Source: an uncultured Christensenella sp. (GTDB lineage Bacteria > Bacillota > Clostridia > Christensenellales > Borkfalkiaceae). From it: a DNA stretch of 64,000 nucleotides. Below are positions 15,376 to 24,939 of this stretch, piece after piece. How positions within the stretch are numbered: the stretch's first letter is position 1; each line of letters starts with the position of its first letter. The stretch lies in contig CAJUME010000005.1 in assembly GCA_910587015.1 (NCBI GenBank), forward strand, positions 256,629 to 320,628, read 5' to 3'. Under the pieces are notes generated by a model. It did no database searches and had not been told where the DNA came from. It saw nothing but the letters and a program-made list of their open reading frames with translations. Position numbers and translations under genes: made by a program.

Positions 15376-16107
15376 ATGGAAGATAAAAAGTTTGCTATAC
15401 TTATTGACGGCGACAACACAAGCCCGCAGTACATAAAGACAATTATAGACGAGGTTACAAAAGAGGGAACAATCACCTTCAAGCGCATTTACGGCGACTG
15501 GACAAGCACTAACCTTAATTGCTGGAAGCAGATACTTTTGGAGTATTCGCTTAACCCAATGCAGCAGTACGCCTACACCACGGGCAAAAACGCGACCGAC
15601 TCGGCAATGATAATCGACGCTATGGATATACTTTACACTGGCAAGGTGGACGGGTTTTGCCTTGTATCCTCCGACAGCGACTTTACAAAGCTTGCGGCGC
15701 GGCTGCGCGAGGCGGGTATGACCGTTATAGGAATGGGCAAAAAGCAAACTCCCAAGCCCTTTGTCGCCGCGTGCAGTATGTTTAAATACGTTGATTTAAT
15801 CAGCGCGGATTTAACCGCGGAAAAGCCCGGAAAGGGCGCTAAAAAGGCCGTTGCCGCCGAAGCGGAAAAGTCCACCCAGACCGCGCTTAAAGACATTAAA
15901 ACAGCTATCGACAATATGATTGAAGAAAACGCAAACCCCGACGGCTGGCTGCTTGCAAGCACCGTAGGCACGCTTTTGCAGAAACAGTTCACCGACTTCG
16001 ATTGCAGAAACTTCGGGTGCAGAAAAATGATTGACCTGCTTAAAAAAATGAACTACGAAACCAAGCTTTCCGCGGACAAAACCACTTACTACGTAAGCAA
16101 AAAATAA
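15376..16107 (+). CDS. NYN-domain (LabA-like) putative RNase with LOTUS-type C-terminus
   Basis: A 243-aa cytoplasmic protein. The NYN fold (residues ~1-145) keeps the acidic metal-binding positions in AILIDGDNTSP, TDSAMIIDAMDIL and LVSSDSDF. After a short charged linker, residues ~175-243 form an OST-HTH/LOTUS-like winged helix (DGWLLASTVGTLLQKQF). Known NYN proteins cleave RNA, and LOTUS domains bind RNA or G-quadruplexes, so a role in RNA turnover is likely. GGGAG precedes the ATG. It is a single gene between its own promoter and a strong terminator. Confidence 0.87.
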   Translation: MEDKKFAILIDGDNTSPQYIKTIIDEVTKEGTITFKRIYGDWTSTNLNCWKQILLEYSLNPMQQYAYTTGKNATDSAMIIDAMDILYTGKVDGFCLVSSDSDFTKLAARLREAGMTVIGMGKKQTPKPFVAACSMFKYVDLISADLTAEKPGKGAKKAVAAEAEKSTQTALKDIKTAIDNMIEENANPDGWLLASTVGTLLQKQFTDFDCRNFGCRKMIDLLKKMNYETKLSADKTTYYVSKK

Positions 16108-16145
16108 TTTTTCCGCCGTGCGCGGATTTATCGGCGCAAACTATG

Positions 16146-16187
16146 CCGCTTGCAAAGCTTTAAAAAAGCTTTGCAAGCGGTTTTTTT
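16146..16187 (+). terminator. Terminator after the NYN gene
   Basis: A stem of CCGCTTGCAAAGCTT with its complement (16166-16180) is followed by seven T. Confidence 0.92.
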
Positions 16188-16227
16188 AACCAAGAACCGC
16201 CTATATATAACTTTAAACAATTAACTG

Positions 16228-16256
16228 TTGACAAATTTTTACATTTACATTATAAT
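16228..16256 (+). promoter_or_regulatory. Consensus promoter of the first leucine-rich lipoprotein
   Basis: A perfect TTGACA (16228-16233), 17-base spacer, perfect TATAAT (16251-16256). Confidence 0.85.
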
Positions 16257-16290
16257 ATAATTGTAAAATTATATTCGGAGGGTAACGAAT

Positions 16291-18882
16291 ATGAAGAAAA
16301 AAAGTATTTTAATAGCATTGTGCGCGGCGGTCGCGCTGTGCGCCGTACCGCTTGCTTTTGCGGGCTGCGCCAAAAACGAAGACGCCGACTTCGGCGAATG
16401 GATAACGGTTACCTCCCCCACCTGCGAGGAAGCGGGCGTAGAAATAAGAACTTCTCTTTCCGACCCGAACGTAAAGCAGACGCGGGCTGTTCCCGCAACG
16501 GGGCACGACTGGAACGGTTGGGAAACCCAGACCGAAGCAACCTGTTTGCTTGCGGGCGTTGAAACGCGCACCTGCAACACTTGCGAAAACTCGGATAAGC
16601 GCGCTATTCCCGCGCTCGGTCACAGCTGGGGCGCGTGGGAAACCGCTTTGGAAGCGGACTGCGAAAACGAGGGCGCGCAGACGAGAGTTTGCCTGCGCGA
16701 TGAAAATCATACAGAATTGAGAAGCGTTGCCAAGCTGGGGCACGATTTCGGCGAATGGGTAATAACGCTTTCACCCACCTGCACGGTTGCGGGCGTAGAA
16801 ACGCGGTATTGCCGCAACTGCAACAATCATACCGAAGTGCGCGCCGTTGAGCCTTACGGACACGAATGGAGCGCTTACGCAACCACAAAGGCGGCTACAT
16901 GCACGGAGGACGGCGCAGAAACAAGCGTATGCGCCAACGACGCAACGCATATTAAAACGCATATACTAACGGCGCGCGGACACAAATTCGGCGACTGGGT
17001 AGTATCGGTACCCGCGACGGAAAGCGAAACGGGCGAGGACGTACGCGTGTGCGTGCGCGACGCTTTGCATACGGAAACGCGCGCGTCTTCCGCTTTGGGC
17101 AGCGATGGTTTGAGCTTTTCACTTAACAGAGACGGCACGGAATACAGCGTACACTGTGTTCACCGTGATTTGCTTAAAGGAACGGTTTACATACCCGAAT
17201 ACTATAAAGGGTTGCCCGTAACCGAAATCCGCAGTGGCGCTTTTTCCTATTGCAACCAAATTGAACGTATAGTAGTTTTAGGCAACAACCTTAAAACCGT
17301 TGGTCAAATAGCTTTCAACCGCTGCAACAATCTGGAAAGCGTGGATTTTTCCGAGGGCATTACTTCATTCGACCCCCATACTTTTGCATACTGCCCTAAG
17401 CTGAAAAGTATTTCCTTCCCCTCTACCGCAGTTTCTATCGGCAAAACGCGCGATGGAAGATTTATCAGCATTGCGCGCAACTGCCCCGCGCTTGAAAGCA
17501 TTACCGTTGCGGAAGGCAACCCCGTTTACAGGGTTGAAAGCGGCTGTCTTATAGAGCGCGCTACAAATACCTTGCTTTTGGGAACAAAAAACGCAGTTAT
17601 CCCGAGCTCGGTAACAAAAATCGAAGGTGGTGCATTTTACGGTTCCGGCATTGAAAGCGTAAACATCCACGCAAATATCGAAAGTATTGGTTCTTCTGCG
17701 TTTTCAGGTTGTGAAAGCCTGAAAGAGCTTACCTTTGAAAACGGCAAGCTTACCGTTATCGGTTTAAATATGTACACGATATTCGGCGGCTGCACAAGTC
17801 TTGAAAGAATAGTTTTACCCGAAAATTTAACTGCGATACAAGGCCACGCATTCAGAGACTGCACTTCGCTTAAAGAGGTGGTTTTCGGCAATAATCTGCA
17901 AACAATAGACAATTACGCCTTTTCCCGTTGCGAAAACCTTACCGTTTGCAATATTCCCGCAAGCGTTACCTCTATTTCGCCAACGGCGTTCTCGGCGGCA
18001 ACTATTGCGGCTATGACTATCGACGCGGATAACCCCGTATACTTCAAGGACAACAACTGCATTATCGAAAGAGAAACGAACAAGCTGATTGCGGGCGTGG
18101 ATTACGCGGTTATTCCCGATTACGTTACGTTTATAGGCAATTACGCATTCGAAAACAGAAATTTTGAAAGCATTACTATACCCGCTAACGTGACGGGCAT
18201 AGGCGCCTACGCGTTCAGAGGCTGCGCTTCGCTTAAAACGGTAACGTTCGAAGGCGAAAGCAAGCTTGAAGCGATAGGCGAACACGCATTTGATAACTGC
18301 ACCTCGCTGACAAGTATTATGCTTCCTTTGGGCTTGCGCGCAATCAGAAGCTCCGCGTTTGACAATTGCTCTGCGTTGACTTCCGTAACCTTCGGCGAAA
18401 GAATGGGCGGTCTGATTTTGATTGACCCAACCGCTTCCTCCCTTGAAAGCATAGGCAACTTCGCCTTTTCATTTACTCAGCTTAAATCGTTTGTAATTCC
18501 CAAAACCGTGACGGAAATAGGTTATGGCGCGTTTGAAAGCAAAAAACTTACTTCTCTTACGGTGGTGGAAGGCAACCCCTCTTACATAATGCAAAACGGC
18601 TGTCTTATAGAAATCGCCACGCAGAAGGTGCTTGTTGTGCTTAGCGGCGGAACTGTTCCCGATACGGCAAAAATAATCGCAAGCGATGCGTTTTATACAT
18701 GCACGGACGCAAGGATAGTAATTCCCGCAAGCGTGGAAGAAATGAACAGCTCTGCCCTTTTCGGTTTAACTTCCGCACAGACCGTGGTAATAAAAGGCTT
18801 TGCCTCTCAGGAGGAAGCCGACGCCGTATGGGGTAAGTGGTGGCATACCAATGTATATGCGACGATAATTTACGAAGGATAA
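16291..18882 (+). CDS. BspA-type leucine-rich surface lipoprotein with Cys-rich N-terminal repeats
   Basis: An 863-aa secreted lipoprotein. The signal peptide ends in the lipobox AFAGC (Cys ~26). Residues ~32-265 hold six repeats of about 40 residues of the form GHxFGxW...ATCxxxGxETRxC..C, which keep paired cysteines; the last copy has lost some. From ~280 to the end are BspA-type (LRR_5) repeats with LPVTEIRSGAFSYC-like units. Such proteins bind host matrix or partner bacteria, or present ligands, in gut and oral species. GGAGGG precedes the ATG at 16291. The next plus-strand gene encodes a second lipoprotein of the same class. Confidence 0.88.
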   Translation: MKKKSILIALCAAVALCAVPLAFAGCAKNEDADFGEWITVTSPTCEEAGVEIRTSLSDPNVKQTRAVPATGHDWNGWETQTEATCLLAGVETRTCNTCENSDKRAIPALGHSWGAWETALEADCENEGAQTRVCLRDENHTELRSVAKLGHDFGEWVITLSPTCTVAGVETRYCRNCNNHTEVRAVEPYGHEWSAYATTKAATCTEDGAETSVCANDATHIKTHILTARGHKFGDWVVSVPATESETGEDVRVCVRDALHTETRASSALGSDGLSFSLNRDGTEYSVHCVHRDLLKGTVYIPEYYKGLPVTEIRSGAFSYCNQIERIVVLGNNLKTVGQIAFNRCNNLESVDFSEGITSFDPHTFAYCPKLKSISFPSTAVSIGKTRDGRFISIARNCPALESITVAEGNPVYRVESGCLIERATNTLLLGTKNAVIPSSVTKIEGGAFYGSGIESVNIHANIESIGSSAFSGCESLKELTFENGKLTVIGLNMYTIFGGCTSLERIVLPENLTAIQGHAFRDCTSLKEVVFGNNLQTIDNYAFSRCENLTVCNIPASVTSISPTAFSAATIAAMTIDADNPVYFKDNNCIIERETNKLIAGVDYAVIPDYVTFIGNYAFENRNFESITIPANVTGIGAYAFRGCASLKTVTFEGESKLEAIGEHAFDNCTSLTSIMLPLGLRAIRSSAFDNCSALTSVTFGERMGGLILIDPTASSLESIGNFAFSFTQLKSFVIPKTVTEIGYGAFESKKLTSLTVVEGNPSYIMQNGCLIEIATQKVLVVLSGGTVPDTAKIIASDAFYTCTDARIVIPASVEEMNSSALFGLTSAQTVVIKGFASQEEADAVWGKWWHTNVYATIIYEG

Positions 18883-18926
18883 AAAATTTGTCCGTTAACG
18901 GACGCGGTTATTAATTAAAGCGAAAT

Positions 18927-18965
18927 AAATGCTCTCGGAAATTTTATCCGAGAGCATTTTACTTT
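18927..18965 (+). terminator. Terminator after the first lipoprotein gene
   Basis: The stem AAATGCTCTCGGA / TCCGAGAGCATTT around a seven-base loop is followed by TACTTTTT. Confidence 0.8.
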
Positions 18966-19075
18966 TTGCCGAAAAATATAGATTTATCATAAAAACCAAC
19001 GAAAAGCAACAAATTTTATACAACAGCAATGTGATAACCTTTTTTATTTCCTTTTGGTAGAATATTCAAGGTGTG

Positions 19076-19105
19076 TTTCGACACATTTCGACAAATTTCG
19101 ACGCA
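19076..19105 (+). repeat. Three tandem 10-base repeats before the second lipoprotein gene
   Basis: TTTCGACACA, TTTCGACAAA and TTTCGACGCA follow each other without gaps and end 12 bases before the ATG. The 10-base period places TTTCGAC on one face of the helix, as in a cooperative operator, and the repeats lie in the leader. Confidence 0.65.
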
Positions 19106-19117
19106 AGGTATTTTATA

Positions 19118-20674
19118 ATGAAAAAGCTAAAGCTGTTGATTGGTCTGTTACTTTTATCCTTATGCATAGCGGCGGTTGCCGCGGGTTGCGGAAGCTCGTC
19201 CGGTACGGTTGTGGACAAGCTGCCCATTGACAACAATATGCCTAAGCCCGACGGTAGTGAAACAAAGCCCTCTGTCCCGCCAAACACAAGCGGCGACGGA
19301 GAAAACAGCAACGGCGATACGCAAGAGCCTCCCTCTCCCACCGAACCGAACGACCCGACAGAGCCCGAGCCCGATGTTCCGCCCGAAACACCGCCCGAGG
19401 AAGTTGAAAATATAGTCGTGTTTATTGCGGAAGGCTTTGAATATACGGTACCGTACTATGCGGAGGACATCGCTATAAACGAGCCCGCCGTTCCCGAAAA
19501 GCGCGGCTACCGCGGCAAATGGCAGTGCTATGATTTGTCGCAGGGCGGAAAAATTACCGTCCATGCCGAGTACAAGCTGATAAATTACATTATAACCTTT
19601 ACCGCAGACAATGAAAGCTTTGAAATAACCTATACCATTTTTGACAGCACGGTACAGCCGCCGCAAGCTCCGCAAAGGAAAGGCTATAACGCCGTTTGGG
19701 AGGCTTTTACGCTGACCTACGGCGAAGCGATTACCGTTAATGCTATATATACGCCGATAATTTACAAAGTTTATTTCCCCGTTGGAAGCGAAAGCATTTT
19801 GCGCACATACACTATTTCAGACAGCGCAATCAACGAGCCCGAGGTACCGCATAAGGCGGGCTACACGGGCGAATGGCGTTACGGGGAGCTTACCTTCGGG
19901 GAGGATATGTATGCGGAGGCGGTTTATACGCCCCTCCCCGCCACCTCCGTCAAGCTTTTCGACTGGAAGCTGAACTCAAACGGCAACGGCTATGTAGTTA
20001 ACAGCTACAAGGGTACAGACAGCAACGTTATTATCCCCTCCTTTTATAAGGGCTTGCCCGTTACAGAGGTTGGCACCTTTGCATTCAGTAACGATTTTTG
20101 CGAAAAATCGCTGAACAGCGTTATAATATCGGAAAACGTTACCAAAATAGGCAACGGCGCGTTTACCTACTGCTTTGAGCTGACGGAAGCGGAATTGCCA
20201 TCTACCTTGCTTGAAATCGAAATAGAGGCATTTTCTTATACCGCAATAACAGAAATTAACCTGCCGCAGGGGCTTGCAAAAATCGGTCAAAAAGCTTTCA
20301 CCTTTACAAAGCTTAAAAGCATAGTCATTCCCGACAGCGTTACAGATATCGGCGAGTTTGCCTTTAAAGGATGCAAGCAATTGCAGTCTGCCGTTATCGG
20401 AAACGGATTAAAGGCTATTAAGCAACAGACCTTCTGGAACTGTGAAGCGCTGAAAACCGTGGAAATAGGCGAAAGCGTTGAACAGATATGCAAGGGTGCA
20501 TTTGAAAGCTGTACGGCGTTGGAAAGCGCGGTATTCAGGGATATAACATACTGGCATTTATTTGACGGCAAAAACACTTCGACAATCATTTTGGAAAAAC
20601 TGACGGACACGGCAGTAGCGGCGCAACTGCTTAAAAACGCGATTAGCACGGAATTTATCAAAAGCGACAGCTGA
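19118..20674 (+). CDS. BspA-type leucine-rich surface lipoprotein (second)
   Basis: A 518-aa lipoprotein. The signal peptide ends in AVAAGC (Cys ~24), followed by a Pro/Thr/Glu-rich wall-spanning linker (~35-95), three related beta modules (about 100-300, each with a GY.G.W..Y..LTYGE-like core) and LRR_5 repeats (~320-480). It starts at the ATG at 19118 (MKKLKLLIGLLLLSLCIAAV); the upstream extension lacks a signal sequence. Only AAGG is seen as a ribosome binding site, nine bases upstream. Three TTTCGAC repeats lie just before the gene. Its role is probably adhesion or surface sensing, as for its neighbour. Confidence 0.85.
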   Translation: MKKLKLLIGLLLLSLCIAAVAAGCGSSSGTVVDKLPIDNNMPKPDGSETKPSVPPNTSGDGENSNGDTQEPPSPTEPNDPTEPEPDVPPETPPEEVENIVVFIAEGFEYTVPYYAEDIAINEPAVPEKRGYRGKWQCYDLSQGGKITVHAEYKLINYIITFTADNESFEITYTIFDSTVQPPQAPQRKGYNAVWEAFTLTYGEAITVNAIYTPIIYKVYFPVGSESILRTYTISDSAINEPEVPHKAGYTGEWRYGELTFGEDMYAEAVYTPLPATSVKLFDWKLNSNGNGYVVNSYKGTDSNVIIPSFYKGLPVTEVGTFAFSNDFCEKSLNSVIISENVTKIGNGAFTYCFELTEAELPSTLLEIEIEAFSYTAITEINLPQGLAKIGQKAFTFTKLKSIVIPDSVTDIGEFAFKGCKQLQSAVIGNGLKAIKQQTFWNCEALKTVEIGESVEQICKGAFESCTALESAVFRDITYWHLFDGKNTSTIILEKLTDTAVAAQLLKNAISTEFIKSDS

Positions 20675-20686
20675 AAATTTAATAAA

Positions 20687-20716
20687 CCCCCGCGCATAAT
20701 TTGCGCGGGGGCTTTT
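20687..20716. terminator. Terminator between convergent genes
   Basis: CCCCCGCGCA, a short loop, TGCGCGGGGG, then CTTTT on the plus strand. It also lies just beyond the end of the membrane protein gene on the minus strand. Confidence 0.8.
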
Positions 20717-20729
20717 GCGTTTTTATAAA

Positions 20730-21725
20730 TCAATCCTGCTCAGATACGCAGTCGGAAATGGTTTCCTCTGAAATTGCAGAGGCCTCCGCCGCAACGTTCA
20801 GCTTTTGTCTGCGGCACTTTTTAAAGCCGTTGACAAGCATATATACGCCCGTAAACGCAGAGGAAACGCATATTGCAGTGCCGACTAAAGCGGTCAGCCA
20901 TGTAAAATCAACTCCTTCGGAATACGCCGCAAGCAGAGCGGTTTGCAAAGCAAGCACGGATACAAGCGCATCGGTAAAATTTATATTGCGGACGGCGCGG
21001 ACGGCGTAATCGTTAATGCCGCGAACTCTAATAAGGTTATGTGCGGCAAAAACTATTTTGTAGAATGTAAAAGCCGCGGCGACAAAAATCAGCAGTCCCT
21101 CGAAACGGAAGCCCATACTGGGATACTGCACCATAGTCCACAAAATGGTTATAAGCGCGGCGGTAAGAATTAACAACAGCCAACCGGTAGCACGGTAAAT
21201 TTTGATTTTCTGCATATTCTGCTGTTGAAGCGTAAGCCTTGCGTTTACATTAACGTTGCGGGTGCGGGCAATAATTACCGCGCGCGTGACGCTTAAAATA
21301 ATATAGTAAACGGCGACCGCGCAATACCAGATGCTTGTTGCGATAATGCCGTAATGAATGGCGATTATAACGCCGTAGACCGCGTTGAATGTGGCGTATC
21401 CCACATTTATCAGCATACCGAATGCGGCGAATATCATTGTTCGGAAGGTTAAATCGCCTATAAATCTGCGCGCAAGACGGTGCTTTTCCGCCCATTCGTA
21501 AAAGCGCGGACGGGTTTTGAACCAGCCGCAAACGGCGACATAAATAAAATAGCACAAAAACAGCGCGGAAACACCGTACAGCACATACGCAACGGCGTGC
21601 GGAGCGGAAAGAAATATGCACGCAAATACCCCGCCGACAGAAAGAATAAGCAATATTGCGGCAACGGTTGCAACCGCCGCCGTTGGCTCCTTAAGTTTTT
21701 TCAATATCGCTTTAAAAAATTTCAC
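20730..21725 (-). CDS. Polytopic membrane protein of unknown function
   Basis: A 331-aa protein with about eight transmembrane helices (roughly 15-40, 45-67, 93-118, 122-150, 178-198, 205-230, 255-272 and 275-300), a basic loop after helix two, and a short acidic cytoplasmic tail. I do not recognise a family signature. It stands alone between terminators. The start at 21725 follows an A-rich stretch without a clear ribosome binding site. Confidence 0.75.
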   Translation of the reverse strand: MKFFKAILKKLKEPTAAVATVAAILLILSVGGVFACIFLSAPHAVAYVLYGVSALFLCYFIYVAVCGWFKTRPRFYEWAEKHRLARRFIGDLTFRTMIFAAFGMLINVGYATFNAVYGVIIAIHYGIIATSIWYCAVAVYYIILSVTRAVIIARTRNVNVNARLTLQQQNMQKIKIYRATGWLLLILTAALITILWTMVQYPSMGFRFEGLLIFVAAAFTFYKIVFAAHNLIRVRGINDYAVRAVRNINFTDALVSVLALQTALLAAYSEGVDFTWLTALVGTAICVSSAFTGVYMLVNGFKKCRRQKLNVAAEASAISEETISDCVSEQD

Positions 21726-21827
21726 TGTTCTGCCGAAGCGCTCCGTTTTTTAATTGTTTATAAATTTTATGGTTTAATTATAGCCTTTTTATAAAAATCT
21801 GTAAATACTTTTGCGAAGATTTTTATA

Positions 21828-21866
21828 AAAGCGGGGCGCAATTTATAATCGCGCCCCGCTTTTTTA
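21828..21866. terminator. Bidirectional terminator
   Basis: GCGGGGCGC, an 11-base loop, GCGCCCCGC, with T-runs on both strands. It ends the small gene at 21903-22112. Confidence 0.85.
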
Positions 21867-21902
21867 TCAGCCATTCAGACAAAAACCATTCAATTTTTTA
21901 AG

Positions 21903-22112
21903 CTATAGCTTTTTATACTCGATTTTATCATTTATATCTCTGAACGAATTTAAACAATAGCCCTCATCAAAGCCGCACTCAAATGTTGAGTTATAGATTT
22001 TTGCATCATACGGATTGTATTTATAAAAAATTTTACCGTCTTTTACCTTATAAAAATATCCTTCATCGCCGTTAGAAAATTCTATCCAAATTACATATTT
22101 AGAACCAAACAT
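21903..22112 (-). CDS. Hypothetical 69-aa protein
   Basis: A small AT-rich gene between two terminators. The product (MFGSKYVIWIEFSNGDEGYF...) is rich in aromatic and acidic residues and looks like a small beta-sheet fold without signal or membrane segment. AAGGG lies before the ATG at 22112. I recognise no family. Its base composition is lower in GC than its neighbours, so it may be a recent arrival. Confidence 0.55.
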   Translation of the reverse strand: MFGSKYVIWIEFSNGDEGYFYKVKDGKIFYKYNPYDAKIYNSTFECGFDEGYCLNSFRDINDKIEYKKL

Positions 22113-22187
22113 ACTTTTTCCCTTATATTTTTATAAAATATTACCCTAAAATTTTTAAATAAAATCAGTTCATCTCTATAGGATTAA

Positions 22188-22241
22188 AATTTATTTAGCT
22201 TCCTCGATTTACTACAAACCAAGGAAGCTATTAAATAAATT
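22188..22241. terminator. Terminator after ppdK
   Basis: The inverted repeat AATTTATTTAGCTTCCT (22188-22204) pairs with AGGAAGCTATTAAATAAATT (22222-22241), with T-rich sequence following on the minus strand. Confidence 0.65.
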
Positions 22242-22264
22242 ACCGTGTATTTAGAAAAATCTTA

Positions 22265-24910
22265 TTACTTTCTGGGATTTTTGATGTTTGCCTGAGCTGC
22301 GGCAAGGCGTGCGATAGGCACGCGGTAGGGCGAGCAGGAAACATAGTTAAGTCCGATTTTGTGGCAGAACTCGATTGACGAGGGGTCGCCGCCGTGTTCG
22401 CCGCAAATGCCGACGTGAAGCTTTTTGTTGCCCTTTTTGCCGAGCTTTACTGCCGTTTCCATAAGCTTGCCTACGCCGATTGTATCGAGGCGCGAGAACG
22501 GGTCGCTTTCGTAAATCTTGTTTGCATAGTAAGCGGGAAGGAATTTGCCGGCGTCGTCGCGCGAGAAGCCGAAGGTCATCTGCGTCAGGTCGTTGGTGCC
22601 GAAGCAGAAGAAGTCTGCATTCCTTGCAATATCGTCTGCCGTAAGCGCCGCGCGGGGAATTTCTATCATGGTGCCGACCTCGTATTTAAGCTTAACGCCG
22701 GAAGCCTTGATAACCTCGTCCGCGGTCTTAACGACTACGTTCTTGACGTAAGCAAGCTCTTTAACCTCGCCTACAAGGGGAATCATAATTTCGGGAACGA
22801 CCTTCCACTTCTTATGTCTCTTCTGCACGCTGATAGCGGCCTTGATAACCGCCTTGGTCTGCATTACTGCGATTTCGGGATAGGTTACCGTAAGACGGCA
22901 GCCGCGGTGTCCCATCATGGGGTTGAATTCGTGCAAATCGCTTATAATCTGCTTAATCTGCGCAACGGTCTTGCCCTGAGCGTCCGCAAGCGCCTTAATA
23001 TCCGCCTCGTCCGTGGGAACAAACTCGTGAAGAGGGGGGTCAAGGAAACGAATGGTTACGGGCTGTCCCTCCAACGCTTCCATAAGTCCCTCGAAGTCAG
23101 CCTGCTGCATGGGCTCGATTTTAGCGAGCGCCGCCTCTCTCTCTTCAACCGTATCAGAGCAAATCATTTCTCTGAAAGCGCCGATACGCGCGGGGTCGAA
23201 GAACATATGCTCGGTACGGCAAAGGCCTATGCCCTGCGCGCCGAACGCCGCAGCCTGTCTTGCATCGTTGGGGGTGTCCGCGTTGGTTCTTACGCCAAGC
23301 GCCTTATATTTGTCGGCAAGCTCCATAATTCTGCCGAAGTAACCGCTGTTGGGGTCCGCGGGAACGGTGGGGATAAGGCAATCGTAGATATTACCCGTTG
23401 AGCCGTCAAGGGAAATGCCATCGCCCTCGTGATAAACCTTGCCCGCAAGCGTGAAGCACTTATTCTCTTCGTCCATTTTAATGTCGCCGCAGCCGGAAAC
23501 GCAGCACGTTCCCATACCGCGCGCAACAACCGCCGCGTGAGAGGTCTGTCCGCCGCGAACGGTAAGAATACCCTGCGCGAACTTCATGCCCTCGATATCC
23601 TCGGGAGAGGTTTCAAGACGGACAAGCACTACCTTCTTGCCCTTTTTGCCTTCGATAACGGCGTCCTCTGCGGTGAATACGATTTGTCCCGCAGCCGCGC
23701 CGGGGGAAGCCGCAATACCCTTGCCTACTACGTTGTTTTTGTCTGCCTCTTTCAATGCCTCGGGGTCAAACTGAGGGTGAAGGAGCATATCCAGCGACTT
23801 AGCGTCAATCTGCATAAGCGCTTCCTGCTCGGTAATCATACCCTCGTCGATAAGGTCGCAAGCGATTTTGATAGCCGCCGCCGCGGTACGCTTGCCGTTA
23901 CGCGTCTGCAACATGTAAAGCTTTTCGTTTTCAACGGTGAACTCCATATCCTGCATGTCGCGGTAGTGGTCCTCGAGAATTTCGCAAACCTTTAAGAACT
24001 GCTCGTAAACCTTGGGGAAAACCTCTGCCATTTTTGCAATAGGCATCGGGGTGCGGACGCCTGCAACAACGTCTTCGCCCTGAGCGTTGGTAAGGAACTC
24101 GCCCATAAGTCCCTTTTCGCCCGTTGCGGGATTACGCGTGAACGCAACGCCCGTGCCGCAGTTGTCGCCCATGTTGCCGAACGCCATCATCTGCACGTTA
24201 ACCGCGGTACCCCAGCTGTAAGGAATGTCGTGGTCCATACGGTAAATATTTGCACGGGGGTTGTCCCACGAACGGAATACCGCCTTAACCGCCTCGAAAA
24301 GCTGCTCCTTGGGGTCGTTGGGGAAGTCCTTGCCGAGCTGGTTTTTATACTCTGCCTTGAACTGGTGAGCAAGCGTCTTCAAATCGTCCGCGCTGAGTTC
24401 AACGTCAAGGGTTACGCCCTTTTCTTCCTTCATTTTATCAATAAGCTTTTCGAAATATTTCTTGCCGACCTCCATAACGACATCGGAGAACATCTGAATA
24501 AATCTTCTGTAGCAGTCCCAAGCCCAGCGGGGGTTGCCCGATTTTGCGGCGATGGTGTTTACTACGTCTTCGTTAAGGCCGAGGTTTAAAATGGTGTCCA
24601 TCATGCCGGGCATGGAAGCGCGCGCGCCCGAACGAACGGAAACGAGAAGGGGATTTTCCTTATCGCCGAACTTCTTTCCGCAGGTCTTTTCCATTTTGTC
24701 GATGTATTCCATAATCTCGCTCTGGATATCATCGTTGATTCTGCGGCCGTCCTCGTAATACTGCGTGCAGGCTTCGGTAGAAATAGTGAAGCCCTGAGGC
24801 ACGGGCAAGCCGATATTGGTCATCTCTGCAAGGTTAGCGCCTTTGCCGCCCAACAGTTCTCTCATTGTTGCATTACCTTCGGTAAAAAGGTAGCAATATT
24901 TTTTTGCCAT
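22265..24910 (-). CDS. ppdK: Pyruvate, phosphate dikinase
   Basis: An 881-aa enzyme that interconverts pyruvate + ATP + Pi and phosphoenolpyruvate + AMP + PPi; in anaerobes it often replaces or supports pyruvate kinase. The N-terminal ATP-grasp part has GGKGANLAEM, the swivelling domain has the phospho-histidine motif GGQTSHAAVVARGMG, and the PEP-binding barrel has GTNDLTQMTFGFSRDD and GICGEHGGDP near the C-terminus. Length is as expected. GGAGGAG precedes the ATG at 24910. The upstream region has a long inverted repeat that may be an operator. It is transcribed alone. Confidence 0.97.
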   Translation of the reverse strand: MAKKYCYLFTEGNATMRELLGGKGANLAEMTNIGLPVPQGFTISTEACTQYYEDGRRINDDIQSEIMEYIDKMEKTCGKKFGDKENPLLVSVRSGARASMPGMMDTILNLGLNEDVVNTIAAKSGNPRWAWDCYRRFIQMFSDVVMEVGKKYFEKLIDKMKEEKGVTLDVELSADDLKTLAHQFKAEYKNQLGKDFPNDPKEQLFEAVKAVFRSWDNPRANIYRMDHDIPYSWGTAVNVQMMAFGNMGDNCGTGVAFTRNPATGEKGLMGEFLTNAQGEDVVAGVRTPMPIAKMAEVFPKVYEQFLKVCEILEDHYRDMQDMEFTVENEKLYMLQTRNGKRTAAAAIKIACDLIDEGMITEQEALMQIDAKSLDMLLHPQFDPEALKEADKNNVVGKGIAASPGAAAGQIVFTAEDAVIEGKKGKKVVLVRLETSPEDIEGMKFAQGILTVRGGQTSHAAVVARGMGTCCVSGCGDIKMDEENKCFTLAGKVYHEGDGISLDGSTGNIYDCLIPTVPADPNSGYFGRIMELADKYKALGVRTNADTPNDARQAAAFGAQGIGLCRTEHMFFDPARIGAFREMICSDTVEEREAALAKIEPMQQADFEGLMEALEGQPVTIRFLDPPLHEFVPTDEADIKALADAQGKTVAQIKQIISDLHEFNPMMGHRGCRLTVTYPEIAVMQTKAVIKAAISVQKRHKKWKVVPEIMIPLVGEVKELAYVKNVVVKTADEVIKASGVKLKYEVGTMIEIPRAALTADDIARNADFFCFGTNDLTQMTFGFSRDDAGKFLPAYYANKIYESDPFSRLDTIGVGKLMETAVKLGKKGNKKLHVGICGEHGGDPSSIEFCHKIGLNYVSCSPYRVPIARLAAAQANIKNPRK

Positions 24911-24939
24911 TAAAAAACTCCTCCAAAAAATTGTTATTT

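Noticed and set aside
22394..23401. 335-aa plus-strand frame
   Set aside because: Antisense to ppdK, which has all its motifs; no ribosome binding site.
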